The notes under the pieces were generated by a model, which did no database searches, was not told where the DNA came from, and saw only the letters and a list, made by a program, of their open reading frames with translations. Source: Candidatus Methanosphaera massiliense (GTDB lineage: Archaea > Methanobacteriota > Methanobacteria > Methanobacteriales > Methanobacteriaceae). Taken from it: 64,000 nucleotides of DNA. Both the position numbers and the translations under genes were made by a program. This document shows, piece after piece, positions 56,296 through 64,000 of this stretch. The number at the start of each line of letters is the position of its first letter. Within the stretch, counting starts at the first letter, position 1. The stretch is taken from positions 870,501-934,500 of the forward strand of contig NZ_JARBXM010000001.1 in assembly GCF_028890305.1 (NCBI RefSeq), in the 5' to 3' direction.

Positions 56296-57669
56296 ATGAC
56301 ACTAGATAAAGTTACAATACCTAGAATATCACCTAACGATATAAAGGACCAATTCTTCACAGTTTTATCAGTAGAACTAGGAAATACAACTATTAAGTCT
56401 ATAATTATGACTACAAATATTAAAACTAATAAGAATTATCAGTTGAATAAGATGGTACGTTTAACTAGGGATATAAGACTGCCATCACCATCAGAGGAAA
56501 TATTCGGTCATACAATATGGGATAAACCGTTATCAAAAGAAGCTATAGAAGAAGCAATATCAAGCATAATTCTTGATTCATTAGCTGAAATCAATTTATC
56601 TGTAAGTGATTTGGACTTTGTAGTTAGATCAACAGGTGTTGTTGCTATTTCTGGTTTATCTAGTGAAGTAGGATCTATTATCAAAGCATTATCCGATGGT
56701 TGTTTGAAGGCAGGAGTTAAACCTGCACAAATGACTGCCCCATTTTCTATAAATAATATTCCAAAACATATACGTAAATTCTCATTTTTTAATAATATAC
56801 AGTTTGATGGATCAGTTGTCAGTGTATCTTCACCAGAATCAATAGGCAGAGTCGCTAATGAGATGGAGGGGGAATTAGTTACAGCTGGTTTAAAGCTTGC
56901 TAGTAAAGGTTCTGTGATAGATTATCGTAATCCTGTGATATCTGTGGATATGGGGACTACTCTTGCCGGACAAGTGATTGATAATCATAAACCTTATGCA
57001 AGTTTAACCTGTAATTATGTTGGACTGGCTGGCGGTATCTCTGATATTATTTTGAGAGATTGTGAAATTATAGAAGATAATCATTCAACAATTGACTTAA
57101 CATTTACTGAAAATAATAATGGATATGATGAGGTATTGTTACATGAAAATACTCTTAAATTACATGAATATATTGATATCATGGAAGTTCCTCCGGAAGT
57201 TAATGAATTTGGTTCTGTTGCTGTAGATTCCACGAAGATAAAACAATCAAAAATCAAAGTTATAGGTTCAAGAATTAATAATACCGAAAAATTAGTAGAT
57301 ACATTTAATAACATAATAGAAAACTTTGATAACAATCAGGTCATGTTACAAATAGATGATATGTATGCATTTTTAATAAAACGGTTAATGGATAAAACTA
57401 ATGAATTAAATCTCATAAAACAAGATACAACACTAGGAATAACTGGAAGAGCAGGAATAACAGGATATAAACCTTATTTCATAGAACAATATTTGAAAGA
57501 AGATTTTGATAATATTTTATTTGCACAGGACGGATTAGCATTAGGTGCATTAATGATGGCAAGATGTATGAATTCCTTAGGTACGCCATCTAATCCAGTA
57601 GGCGGATCTAGAAGGGGCATGTGTATAATGCAGCAAAGAATTAAAAATAATAAAATAAGAAAATTCTGA
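56296..57669 (+). CDS. Methanogenesis marker protein 14
   Basis: 457 aa. SVELGNTTIKSIIMTTNIKT near the start, DLDFVVRSTGVVAISGLSSE, IRKFSFFNNIQFDGSVVSV and VISVDMGTTLAGQVIDNHKP fit the marker-14 family. The DMGTT and VELGNTT loops suggest an ASKHA-type ATPase fold, as in corrinoid-reactivating enzymes. Its place 4 bases after mtrH suggests a reactivase or maintenance factor for the corrinoid methyltransferase; that role is inference. Confidence 0.82.
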   Translation: MTLDKVTIPRISPNDIKDQFFTVLSVELGNTTIKSIIMTTNIKTNKNYQLNKMVRLTRDIRLPSPSEEIFGHTIWDKPLSKEAIEEAISSIILDSLAEINLSVSDLDFVVRSTGVVAISGLSSEVGSIIKALSDGCLKAGVKPAQMTAPFSINNIPKHIRKFSFFNNIQFDGSVVSVSSPESIGRVANEMEGELVTAGLKLASKGSVIDYRNPVISVDMGTTLAGQVIDNHKPYASLTCNYVGLAGGISDIILRDCEIIEDNHSTIDLTFTENNNGYDEVLLHENTLKLHEYIDIMEVPPEVNEFGSVAVDSTKIKQSKIKVIGSRINNTEKLVDTFNNIIENFDNNQVMLQIDDMYAFLIKRLMDKTNELNLIKQDTTLGITGRAGITGYKPYFIEQYLKEDFDNILFAQDGLALGALMMARCMNSLGTPSNPVGGSRRGMCIMQQRIKNNKIRKF

Positions 57670-57684
57670 TAGAACTTAATGTTG

Positions 57685-58554
57685 TTAGTATTGTTGGCTA
57701 ACAGCCATTCCTTCTAATCTTTTTATTCTATCAGCTGTACTTGGATGAGTTGAAAATAATTTCTGTAATGCACCACCTATATTAGTAAGTGGATTTATTA
57801 TAAACATATGTGCATCTGTTGATTTAGCATCAGTCATAGGCATATTAATATTAGCAAATTCTAGTTTTCTAAGTGCCTCTGCTAAAGCATGAGGATTACC
57901 ACATATCTGGGCACCAGTTGCATCAGCCTTGTATTCACGTGATCTGCTAATAGATAACTGTATTAATGTTGCAGCTATCGGACCAAGAATTGCTATTAAT
58001 AATGATCCTAAAATACTACCTGCATCATCATCGATTGCGAAAAATACTGCATATCTTCCCCAGTCAGCAATAGCTACAATCATACCTGCAAGGGTTGCTG
58101 CCACAGAACTTATTAGAATATCTCTGTTTTTTATATGTCCTAGTTCGTGTGATAATACTCCACGTAACTCGTCTTCGTTTAGTATTTGAAGAAGGGCTGT
58201 TGTAACTGCTACTGCTGCGTGACTTTGATTACGTCCTGTTGCAAAAGCATTAGGAGTATTAGACTCGATTATTGCTACTCTTGGTTTTTTAATGCCTGCC
58301 TGATTTGATAGTTCACCAATGATTCTATGAAGATTTGGTGCTTCTTGCTCTGACACAATACGTGCATTATATGAGGATAATGCAATTTTATCAGAATAGA
58401 AATATGATACGAAATTCATAATAATTGCAAATATAAATCCTATGAAGATACCAAAACTACCTAAGCTAAAAATACTTCCGATAGCTCCACAGACTACTAC
58501 AAGTATTGCAGACATTATTCCTAATAATAATGCTGTTTTCAGATTTTCTAACAT
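57685..58554 (-). CDS. htpX: Membrane metalloprotease HtpX
   Basis: 289 aa. Two N-terminal helices, the zinc site VLSHELGHIKNRD at about residue 138, two more helices, then SRSREYKADATGAQICGNPH with the third zinc ligand (E). PNAFATGRNQSHAAVAVTTA is also typical. Degrades damaged membrane proteins. Convergent with the mtr operon, 15 bases apart. Confidence 0.94.
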   Translation of the reverse strand: MLENLKTALLLGIMSAILVVVCGAIGSIFSLGSFGIFIGFIFAIIMNFVSYFYSDKIALSSYNARIVSEQEAPNLHRIIGELSNQAGIKKPRVAIIESNTPNAFATGRNQSHAAVAVTTALLQILNEDELRGVLSHELGHIKNRDILISSVAATLAGMIVAIADWGRYAVFFAIDDDAGSILGSLLIAILGPIAATLIQLSISRSREYKADATGAQICGNPHALAEALRKLEFANINMPMTDAKSTDAHMFIINPLTNIGGALQKLFSTHPSTADRIKRLEGMAVSQQY

Positions 58555-58747
58555 TTTTATTTCTGTCCTTAATTATTTTTTTGTATTTACTTCAAACTCT
58601 TAAAAATTTATAAGTGTTCCTATATATAGTTTTTTAAATCATCATATTAATATTATATATAATATTCTATTTTTCCAATTAAACGGTCTTATTAATTTTA
58701 TATTAAGTAGGAATAAATATAATATTAAATAAACTTGGAAGTATAAC

Positions 58748-59344
58748 ATGACAACGGCGTTAGTAATGGCTGGTGGAAAAGGCAGTAGAATGGATTCCGA
58801 TTGTGAGAAACCTATGATTAAAGTTAAGGGTAAGCCAATGGTTACACATGTATTAGATGCTTTAACAAGTTCTAAATATATAGATAAAATTATTGTAGCT
58901 GTGAGTCCTAACACTCCTTTCACTGAGAAATATCTGGAAGATTTCCCAGTTATAATAATAAAAACTAAAGGTAATGGATATGTGGAAGATTTGTCAGATA
59001 TTCTTTCTGACAGAAAATATGTTGAGGAAGATGAAGTTGTAATGACTCTTGTAGCAGATTTACCTTTTATAACTTCAGAACATATAGACGACGTGTTAGA
59101 TCATTATTATGATAGGGATAAACCTGCTATGTGTGTTTCAGTACCAGCAAATTTATTTGATAAGTATAATTTAACTCCAACATTAGTCTTTGAGGGATTA
59201 GTACCTACAGGTGTTAATGTAGTGTTAGCTAATACTAAGGAACAAGATCAAACAATCTATATATCAAATAGTGTAGAATTAGCTTTTAATGTTAATACAC
59301 TTGATGATTTAGATATCTCTAATCATCATGCTAAGAAGGAGTAA
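58748..59344 (+). CDS. cobY: GTP:adenosylcobinamide-phosphate guanylyltransferase
   Basis: 198 aa nucleotidyltransferase. LVMAGGKGSRMDSDCEKPMI (about residues 5-25) binds GTP, then KGKPMVTHVLDALTSSKYID. VVMTLVADLPFITSEHIDDV holds the metal Asp. CobY activates the corrinoid ring for nucleotide-loop attachment in B12 synthesis, relevant for MtrA and Mmp10. Monocistronic. Confidence 0.88.
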   Translation: MTTALVMAGGKGSRMDSDCEKPMIKVKGKPMVTHVLDALTSSKYIDKIIVAVSPNTPFTEKYLEDFPVIIIKTKGNGYVEDLSDILSDRKYVEEDEVVMTLVADLPFITSEHIDDVLDHYYDRDKPAMCVSVPANLFDKYNLTPTLVFEGLVPTGVNVVLANTKEQDQTIYISNSVELAFNVNTLDDLDISNHHAKKE

Positions 59345-59443
59345 GTTATTATATTAATAAGTTATATATAGTTTTAAAAATAAAGATATTAGTAATTATT
59401 ATTACCAATAGGTAACTTGTTAAAATACGTTTAGGTGGACATA

Positions 59444-59713
59444 ATGGCAAAAGAAAGGGAATTAATAAAAGGCGAAGAAAAATTATGGGCAGATATCAGA
59501 GGATATCAAGTTGCAACAAGTAGTGCACGTATTCTAGGAGAACTAGAAGAATTAACTATCGATGAAAAAACTGGTAAAATTACAGATATTATCATAAAAA
59601 CAGACAGTGAAAGAAATGTTAATGTTAAAGGTGCTAAACGTAATGGCGACTTGTTAATTGTTCCATTTGGTAAAGTTGAAAAAGTCGGTGAATTTATTAT
59701 TATCTCTGGATAA
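59444..59713 (+). CDS. PRC-barrel domain protein
   Basis: 89 aa. A PRC barrel with GYQVATSSARILGELEELTI, KITDIIIKT and LLIVPFGKVEKVGEFIIIS. Such small beta-barrel proteins occur in several copies in methanogens; the role is unknown (RNA processing or photosynthesis-unrelated assembly). ATG 59444 is preferred over GTG 59435 because AGGTGG at 59433-59438 would be its ribosome site. Confidence 0.8.
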   Translation: MAKERELIKGEEKLWADIRGYQVATSSARILGELEELTIDEKTGKITDIIIKTDSERNVNVKGAKRNGDLLIVPFGKVEKVGEFIIISG

Positions 59714-59898
59714 TAACACTATGGGAAAAGAATAATCTATTTGAGGGTTATTTTTTCTTTTTTTTATTATATATTAGAGCTATTTTATATACGAAATTTC
59801 TTATCTATTTTTTATCATATTAACTTAAAGAATTGTTTATTATTTTTTTCATGTAAATATTAATGTAAAATTAGTTAATCTATTTTTTTTTAAATAAT

Positions 59899-59915
59899 AA
59901 AAAAAGAGGGAGGTT
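59899..59915 (-). terminator. C-rich/oligo-T 3' end after sufB
   Basis: Minus strand: ACCTCCCTC followed by seven T, about 15 bases after the stop. Confidence 0.5.
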
Positions 59916-59929
59916 AATTATTTTTAGGA

Positions 59930-61147
59930 TTACATTCCTTCCATACTCATATCCATGAGTTTTTTGGTTTCTTGAGCTAATTTATCTGGTAATCCTTTAA
60001 TATCAATATCAAGGAATCCTCTTACAATCATTGATGCAGCTTCATCTTCTGTTAATCCTCTAGCCATTAGATATTGGATTTCATCTTCAGCTATTTTACC
60101 TACAGCAGCTTCGTGTGATAATTCCATGTTTGTAGATTCTCCTCTTAGTTCAGGTACTGAATATATTTTTGAGTCATCAGATAATATTAATCCCATACAT
60201 TCAAGGTGTCCCCGTACATCTGGTGATTTACCTAATAAATCTCCTCTGGTGTATATTGTAGAGTTATCTTCAGATATTGCTCTTGTAATCATTTCTGATT
60301 GGGAGTTTTCTCCAGATAATACTGTTCTGGATCCTTGGTCAATTAATGAATCTTCTTTTCCTGCTAATATTGATTGGAAGAATACTTTACAGTTTTTACC
60401 ATTTGCGTATGCTGTTGGGTATGCTTGTAAGTTTCTTACTGGATGTGCTAGTATGTAGTTTGAGATGTATGTACTGTTATCATCCATTATAACTCCAGTT
60501 CTTGGTCTTACATCTACTTCTTTTGCCCAGTTGTGTACCATGGTGAATGTTACTTTTGCTCCTTTTTTAAGGTAGAATTCTGATACACCTATGTGTGCTG
60601 CATTGTCTACGTGTGTTGCTGTTGAACAGCCTGTGATGATATTTATTTCAGAATTTTCTTCAGCAATAATTATGTTGTGTGCAGTTTGTCTTACTTCATC
60701 ATCACCAATATACATACATGCTTGTATAGGTATGTCTAATTTAGTGTTAGGTTCACTTCTTATGAAGTATCCACTTCTTGCACCTAACTCTGTTGTAGCA
60801 GTATATTTATCTGCATCTACCTGTACTGCTTTCCACATGTAATCTTTTAACCAGTCATATTTATCCAGTGCTTGTGCTGTTCCCATTACTTCTACACCAG
60901 GGAACATGTTATTTACAAATATTTCTGATTGGTCCATTTGTAGGAATGATGCTGCTCTTCCTTTTTCATCAGTTTCCATTCCAACACTGTTTAATGTTTT
61001 TTGGTCATCTTTGGTTAAATCTTCTAATGAATCGATGTGGTCGTATTGTCCTACATCTGCTGCTTCAAATTCATCTAAATCTACATCAGCACCAACGGAT
61101 GCTTTTTTGTCTATTGCTTTTTCTGCTCTGTCTTTAAATGAAACCAT
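59930..61147 (-). CDS. sufB: Fe-S assembly scaffold SufB/SufD family
   Basis: About 405 aa. It begins MVSFKDRAEKAIDKKASVGA. The beta-helix core shows DKYTATTELGARSGYFIRSE, IITGCSTATHVDNAAHIGVS and GENSQSEMITRAISEDNSTI; near the end come MELSHEAAVGKIAEDEIQYL and the RGL-TEDEA motif. With SufC it forms the minimal SufBC scaffold of archaea. The start is placed at ATG 61147, one base after the sufC stop, with GGAGATG before it, instead of the earlier TTG. Confidence 0.92.
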   Translation of the reverse strand: MVSFKDRAEKAIDKKASVGADVDLDEFEAADVGQYDHIDSLEDLTKDDQKTLNSVGMETDEKGRAASFLQMDQSEIFVNNMFPGVEVMGTAQALDKYDWLKDYMWKAVQVDADKYTATTELGARSGYFIRSEPNTKLDIPIQACMYIGDDEVRQTAHNIIIAEENSEINIITGCSTATHVDNAAHIGVSEFYLKKGAKVTFTMVHNWAKEVDVRPRTGVIMDDNSTYISNYILAHPVRNLQAYPTAYANGKNCKVFFQSILAGKEDSLIDQGSRTVLSGENSQSEMITRAISEDNSTIYTRGDLLGKSPDVRGHLECMGLILSDDSKIYSVPELRGESTNMELSHEAAVGKIAEDEIQYLMARGLTEDEAASMIVRGFLDIDIKGLPDKLAQETKKLMDMSMEGM

Positions 61148-61148
61148 T

Positions 61149-61886
61149 TTATGCATCTCCAAATCCTGATTTTCTAACGTCGTTCATAATATCTGTAGGA
61201 TTACCTGTTCTTGTAATTTTACCATCTATTAATATATGTGCGTGTGTTGCATTCACATATTTTAATATGTATCCCAGGTGAGTAATGAGTAATCCACTTT
61301 TCTTGGTATTAGGGTCATCTTGTCCAAGAAGTGTACCTATTTCTTTTGAAATCAATTCAACATTTTCTATGTCTACTCCAGAATCAGGTTCATCGAACAT
61401 GATGAAATCAGGTTTTTGTGCTAATAATTGTAATAATTCAGATCTTTTTACTTCTCCACCAGAGAATCCTAAATTAACATCTCTTTCAAGGAAAGTTTCA
61501 TTTAATTTTAATCTTTTTCCTAATTCAACTACTTCATTGGTTAATTCATCATCATTTTTGTATTCGTGGTCTTTGTCTTCTATTTTTAGTAAATCTTTTA
61601 GTTTTACTCCATGAATTGCTGGTGGATTTTGGAAGGTTACACCTAAACCTAATTTGATTCTTTCGTGGGTTTCCATATTTGTTATGTCTTGTCCTTTGTA
61701 TATTATTTTACCATTCGTGACTTCATATTTTGGAAATCCAAGTATTGTCATAAATAGTGTACTTTTTCCAGCTCCATTTGGGCCGAGTAGTACGTGTCTT
61801 TCACCTTCGTTTATCTCCAGGTTTACTCCTTTTAATATTTGCTTTCCTTCTACTTCTACTTCTAAATCTTTTATTTCGAGTAGCAT
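61149..61886 (-). CDS. sufC: Fe-S assembly ATPase SufC
   Basis: 245 aa ABC-type ATPase. Walker A LLGPNGAGKSTLFMTILG at about residue 35, signature LGFSGGEVKRSELLQL at about 140, Walker B DFIMFDEPDSGVDIENVEL. Drives cluster assembly on SufB. First gene of the sufCB operon; its upstream region holds tandem palindromes and an iron-box-like site. Confidence 0.94.
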   Translation of the reverse strand: MLLEIKDLEVEVEGKQILKGVNLEINEGERHVLLGPNGAGKSTLFMTILGFPKYEVTNGKIIYKGQDITNMETHERIKLGLGVTFQNPPAIHGVKLKDLLKIEDKDHEYKNDDELTNEVVELGKRLKLNETFLERDVNLGFSGGEVKRSELLQLLAQKPDFIMFDEPDSGVDIENVELISKEIGTLLGQDDPNTKKSGLLITHLGYILKYVNATHAHILIDGKITRTGNPTDIMNDVRKSGFGDA

Positions 61887-62001
61887 TTAATCACCCTGTT
61901 TTTAAATTATAAAAAGTATTATTGTGATATCCTAAGTTTTATATTTTTTTATCAATTATTACTTTCTCTTTCTTTTATTTATTATAATTATCGTGTGTTA
62001 T

Positions 62002-62041
62002 ATAACAGTGTTATGCTTATTAAGTAATATAACAACGTTAT
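62002..62041. promoter_or_regulatory. Tandem palindromes upstream of sufCB
   Basis: ATAACAGTGTTAT at 62002-62014 and ATAACAACGTTAT at 62029-62041 share the arms ATAAC/GTTAT and lie 27 bp apart. They surround TATA-like sequence about 115-155 bases before sufC. Likely operator pair. Confidence 0.55.
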
Positions 62042-62221
62042 TTTTAATCTGGAGGAATAAAATAGGATTGAATAATATTCGTACAGTTTCTATTTTGAAA
62101 TTTATTAAGTATTGTAATTATATAATAATTAATCATCTTTAATTTAAATATTATTTCATATTCAATCAATAATACTTTAAAGTAATAATCATTTTGTAAA
62201 TAGTATTAATATATTTATTAA

Positions 62222-62235
62222 TTAGGTTAACCTAA
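62222..62235. promoter_or_regulatory. DtxR-type iron-box-like palindrome
   Basis: TTAGGTTAACCTAA is a perfect 14-bp palindrome close to the DtxR/IdeR operator pattern (TTAGG and CCTAA half-sites). It lies between sufCB and mvhDGA, both of which use iron heavily. No regulator gene is in the window. Confidence 0.45.
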
Positions 62236-62445
62236 ATTTTTCAATGTTTTCATTAAAAAAATCAAAATTAAAAAAAACTTATAAGCAACGTTTTAAGACG
62301 AAATATAATTTAAACAACGATTTTTTACAACAAGAATTATACTGAAAAATCATGATAATAACACAAAAAATTCAATCATCATATTTAAACTTTACGGTAT
62401 ACTCTATAAAATAACCTTTATAATAATAGTTAAAGTCATATAATA

Positions 62446-62501
62446 TTGTACATTATTTTAGTTTGTACATTTTTTTAAATTGTACTAAATTAATAGTACA
62501 A
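62446..62501. repeat. TTGTAC repeats at 17-bp spacing upstream of mvhD
   Basis: TTGTACAT at 62446, TTGTACAT at 62463 and TTGTACT at 62480 are spaced exactly 17 bp. The last is inverted as AGTACAA at 62495-62501. A further palindrome TAATCTTAGATTA is at 62533-62545. Probable regulator sites of the mvh operon. Confidence 0.5.
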
Positions 62502-62618
62502 TGAACACGTGTTTAATATTAATTATAATGTCTAATCTTAGATTATAATGAGTAGATTATTTTTAAAATAAAAAAAATATTTTAAAATAATCATGTTTTT
62601 TTAATAGGAGGAAAAAAA

Positions 62619-63047
62619 ATGGCTAATGACGATATTAAAATAATCGTTTTCAGTTGTAACTGGTGCTGCTACGGTGGAGCAGACACTGCAGGAACTTCAA
62701 GGATGCAATACCCACCTAACATAAGAATGATCAGAGTAATGTGCTCTGGTAGAATAGAACCTCAATTTATTCTAAAAGCTCTAAGAGAAGGAGCAGATGG
62801 AGTATTCGTAGGAGGATGTCACATGGGAGACTGCCACTACGATGCAGGTAACTACAAATTCGATAGAAGAATGAGATTAGTTTACAGATTATTAGATGAA
62901 CTCGGAATTGAAAAAGAAAGAGTACAACACGACTGGATTTCAGCATCTGAAGGTGAAAAATTTGCTTCCACAATCAGAAGAGTAACTGCTGAAATAGAAG
63001 AATTAGGTCCATCACCACTCAAAGCTCAAATAGAACAGGAGGCATAA
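62619..63047 (+). CDS. mvhD: Hydrogenase delta subunit MvhD
   Basis: 142 aa with a 2Fe-2S cluster. Five Cys: [30 protein letters not shown] and [20 protein letters not shown]. It passes electrons from the MvhAG hydrogenase to heterodisulfide reductase HdrA. An AGGAGG ribosome site precedes the ATG. The gene has GC-richer codons than most neighbours, consistent with very high expression. Confidence 0.95.
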   Translation: MANDDIKIIVFSCNWCCYGGADTAGTSRMQYPPNIRMIRVMCSGRIEPQFILKALREGADGVFVGGCHMGDCHYDAGNYKFDRRMRLVYRLLDELGIEKERVQHDWISASEGEKFASTIRRVTAEIEELGPSPLKAQIEQEA

Positions 63048-63051
63048 TCAC

Positions 63052-63969
63052 ATGGCAGAAAAGAAAAAAATAGGAACAATGTGGCTAGGCGGATGTTCTG
63101 GATGTCACATAGCTTTAACTGATTTACACGAACTATTATTAGATGTTCTCGATGTTGCAGAATTCGAATTTTCACCAGTATTAATGGATACAAAATACGA
63201 TGAAATTCCACACATGGACATTTGTCTTATAGAAGGTGGAATCCGTAACGATGAAAACAGAGAACTCGCAGAAGTATTAAGAGAAAAATCTGACATGATT
63301 GTTGCTTACGGTACCTGTGCTGAATTCGGAGGAATTCCAGGATTAGGTAACTTATATGACAATGACGAGTTAACAGAAGAAGCATACATAAACTCTGAAT
63401 CTACAGTAAACCCAGATAAAATCATACCTAATGAATCTGTACCACACCTAGAAAGCAGAGTAAGACCATTATCTGAAGCAATCAAAGTAGATGCAGCATT
63501 ACCAGGATGCCCACCAAAATCTGATGTAATTGCACAAGTATTAATTTCATTAGTAAAAGGTGAACCAGTAGAAATTCCTGATAACAACCTTTGTGATGTA
63601 TGTGAAAGAGAAAAACCACCTACGGGAATGGCTATGGATACCATCAAAAGACCATGGGAAGTTGGACCAACCGACAAAGACATGTGTCTAGTACCACAAG
63701 GTATCATATGTTTAGGTCCAGCAACACGTCCATTATGTGGAGCACAATGTCCAGCAGTAGATACACCATGCCGTGGATGTTATGGACCTACAGACAAAGT
63801 ATATGATGCAGGAGCAAAAATGATAAGTGCTATCTCATCTGACTTTGGTGTAGAAAACGATAAAGATGTAGATCCTGAAGAAGTTGCTGAACAAGTAGAA
63901 GATATAGTAGGAACTTTCTATACTTACACATTACCAGCAGCATTAATCCCTTTAAAAGTCAAAAAATAG
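63052..63969 (+). CDS. mvhG: Hydrogenase small subunit MvhG
   Basis: 305 aa NiFe-hydrogenase small subunit with three Fe-S clusters. GTMWLGGCSGCHIALTDLHE (proximal cluster), YGTCAEFGGIPGLGN, ALPGCPPKSDVI, and the Cys-rich region CLGPATRPLCGAQCPAVDTP with CRGCYGP. It starts 4 bases after mvhD and is followed by mvhA. Confidence 0.95.
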   Translation: MAEKKKIGTMWLGGCSGCHIALTDLHELLLDVLDVAEFEFSPVLMDTKYDEIPHMDICLIEGGIRNDENRELAEVLREKSDMIVAYGTCAEFGGIPGLGNLYDNDELTEEAYINSESTVNPDKIIPNESVPHLESRVRPLSEAIKVDAALPGCPPKSDVIAQVLISLVKGEPVEIPDNNLCDVCEREKPPTGMAMDTIKRPWEVGPTDKDMCLVPQGIICLGPATRPLCGAQCPAVDTPCRGCYGPTDKVYDAGAKMISAISSDFGVENDKDVDPEEVAEQVEDIVGTFYTYTLPAALIPLKVKK

Positions 63970-63992
63970 ATGGAATAGGAGGATAAATAAAT

Positions 63993-64000
63993 ATGGTAGA
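63993..64000 (+). CDS. mvhA: Start of the next gene, probably hydrogenase large subunit MvhA
   Basis: Only ATG GTA GA is inside the window, preceded by TAGGAGGAT at a good distance. The identity is inferred from the known mvhDGA order. Confidence 0.55.

Overview
The window looks like chromosome of a low-GC methanogen of the order Methanobacteriales, most likely Methanosphaera. The base composition is extremely AT-rich. It encodes coenzyme M synthesis (comB, comC, comD, comE), the methyl-tetrahydromethanopterin:CoM methyltransferase operon (mtrEDCBAFGH), mcrC, several methanogenesis marker proteins (Mmp7, Mmp10, Mmp14, probably Mmp5), the methanopterin enzyme MptA, the F420 enzyme CofG, MvhD/MvhG hydrogenase subunits, an archaeal histone, an archaeal proteasome beta subunit and FttA. 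The species call is an inference from gene content and composition; no search was run.

Layout. 1-3.5 kb: DUF2971-like protein, ATP-dependent DNA ligase, OB-fold protein, histone. 3.5-5.2 kb: a predicted ribbon-helix-helix/coiled-coil protein next to a gene-free tract with ten pairs of GTNTAC-type boxes, each pair at exactly 11 bp. This is the strongest candidate for an undescribed system (partition or centromere-like). 5.2-9.7 kb: cell-envelope genes (GT-C transferase, cell-wall-binding-repeat protein, glmM). 9.7-19.6 kb: an accessory region with a QueG-like protein, a RelE-type toxin-antitoxin pair, unknown membrane and secreted proteins, gene remnants, a MITE-like element with 15-bp inverted ends, and an ABC exporter with an XRE regulator.

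19.6-31.8 kb: cupin regulator plus acyl-CoA synthetase, ArsR regulator, hisE, CBS-ParB protein, gatB, a decayed membrane-protein locus, an unusual radical SAM protein, six tRNA genes, then comE-comD-comC-purM. 32-43.9 kb: fttA, psmB, Mrp/NBP35, Mmp7 and a partner, comB, TraB, a zinc ribbon, a tRNA thiolase, an aminotransferase and trm1. 44-50.5 kb: Lrp regulator, mptA, cofG, taw2, mmp10. 50.8-57.7 kb: mcrC-mtrEDCBAFGH-mmp14. 57.7-64 kb: htpX, cobY, a PRC-barrel protein, sufCB and the start of mvhDGA.

Together the metabolic genes build or use the cofactors of methyl-group reduction: coenzyme M, tetrahydromethanopterin, F420, cobamide, and Fe-S clusters for Mvh and radical SAM enzymes. Several minus-strand genes end in a C-rich, G-poor stretch followed by an oligo-T run. 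This looks like a shared 3'-end signal, and the window also carries the termination nuclease FttA. The sufCB/mvhDGA divergent region holds several palindromes, including one resembling a DtxR-type iron box.
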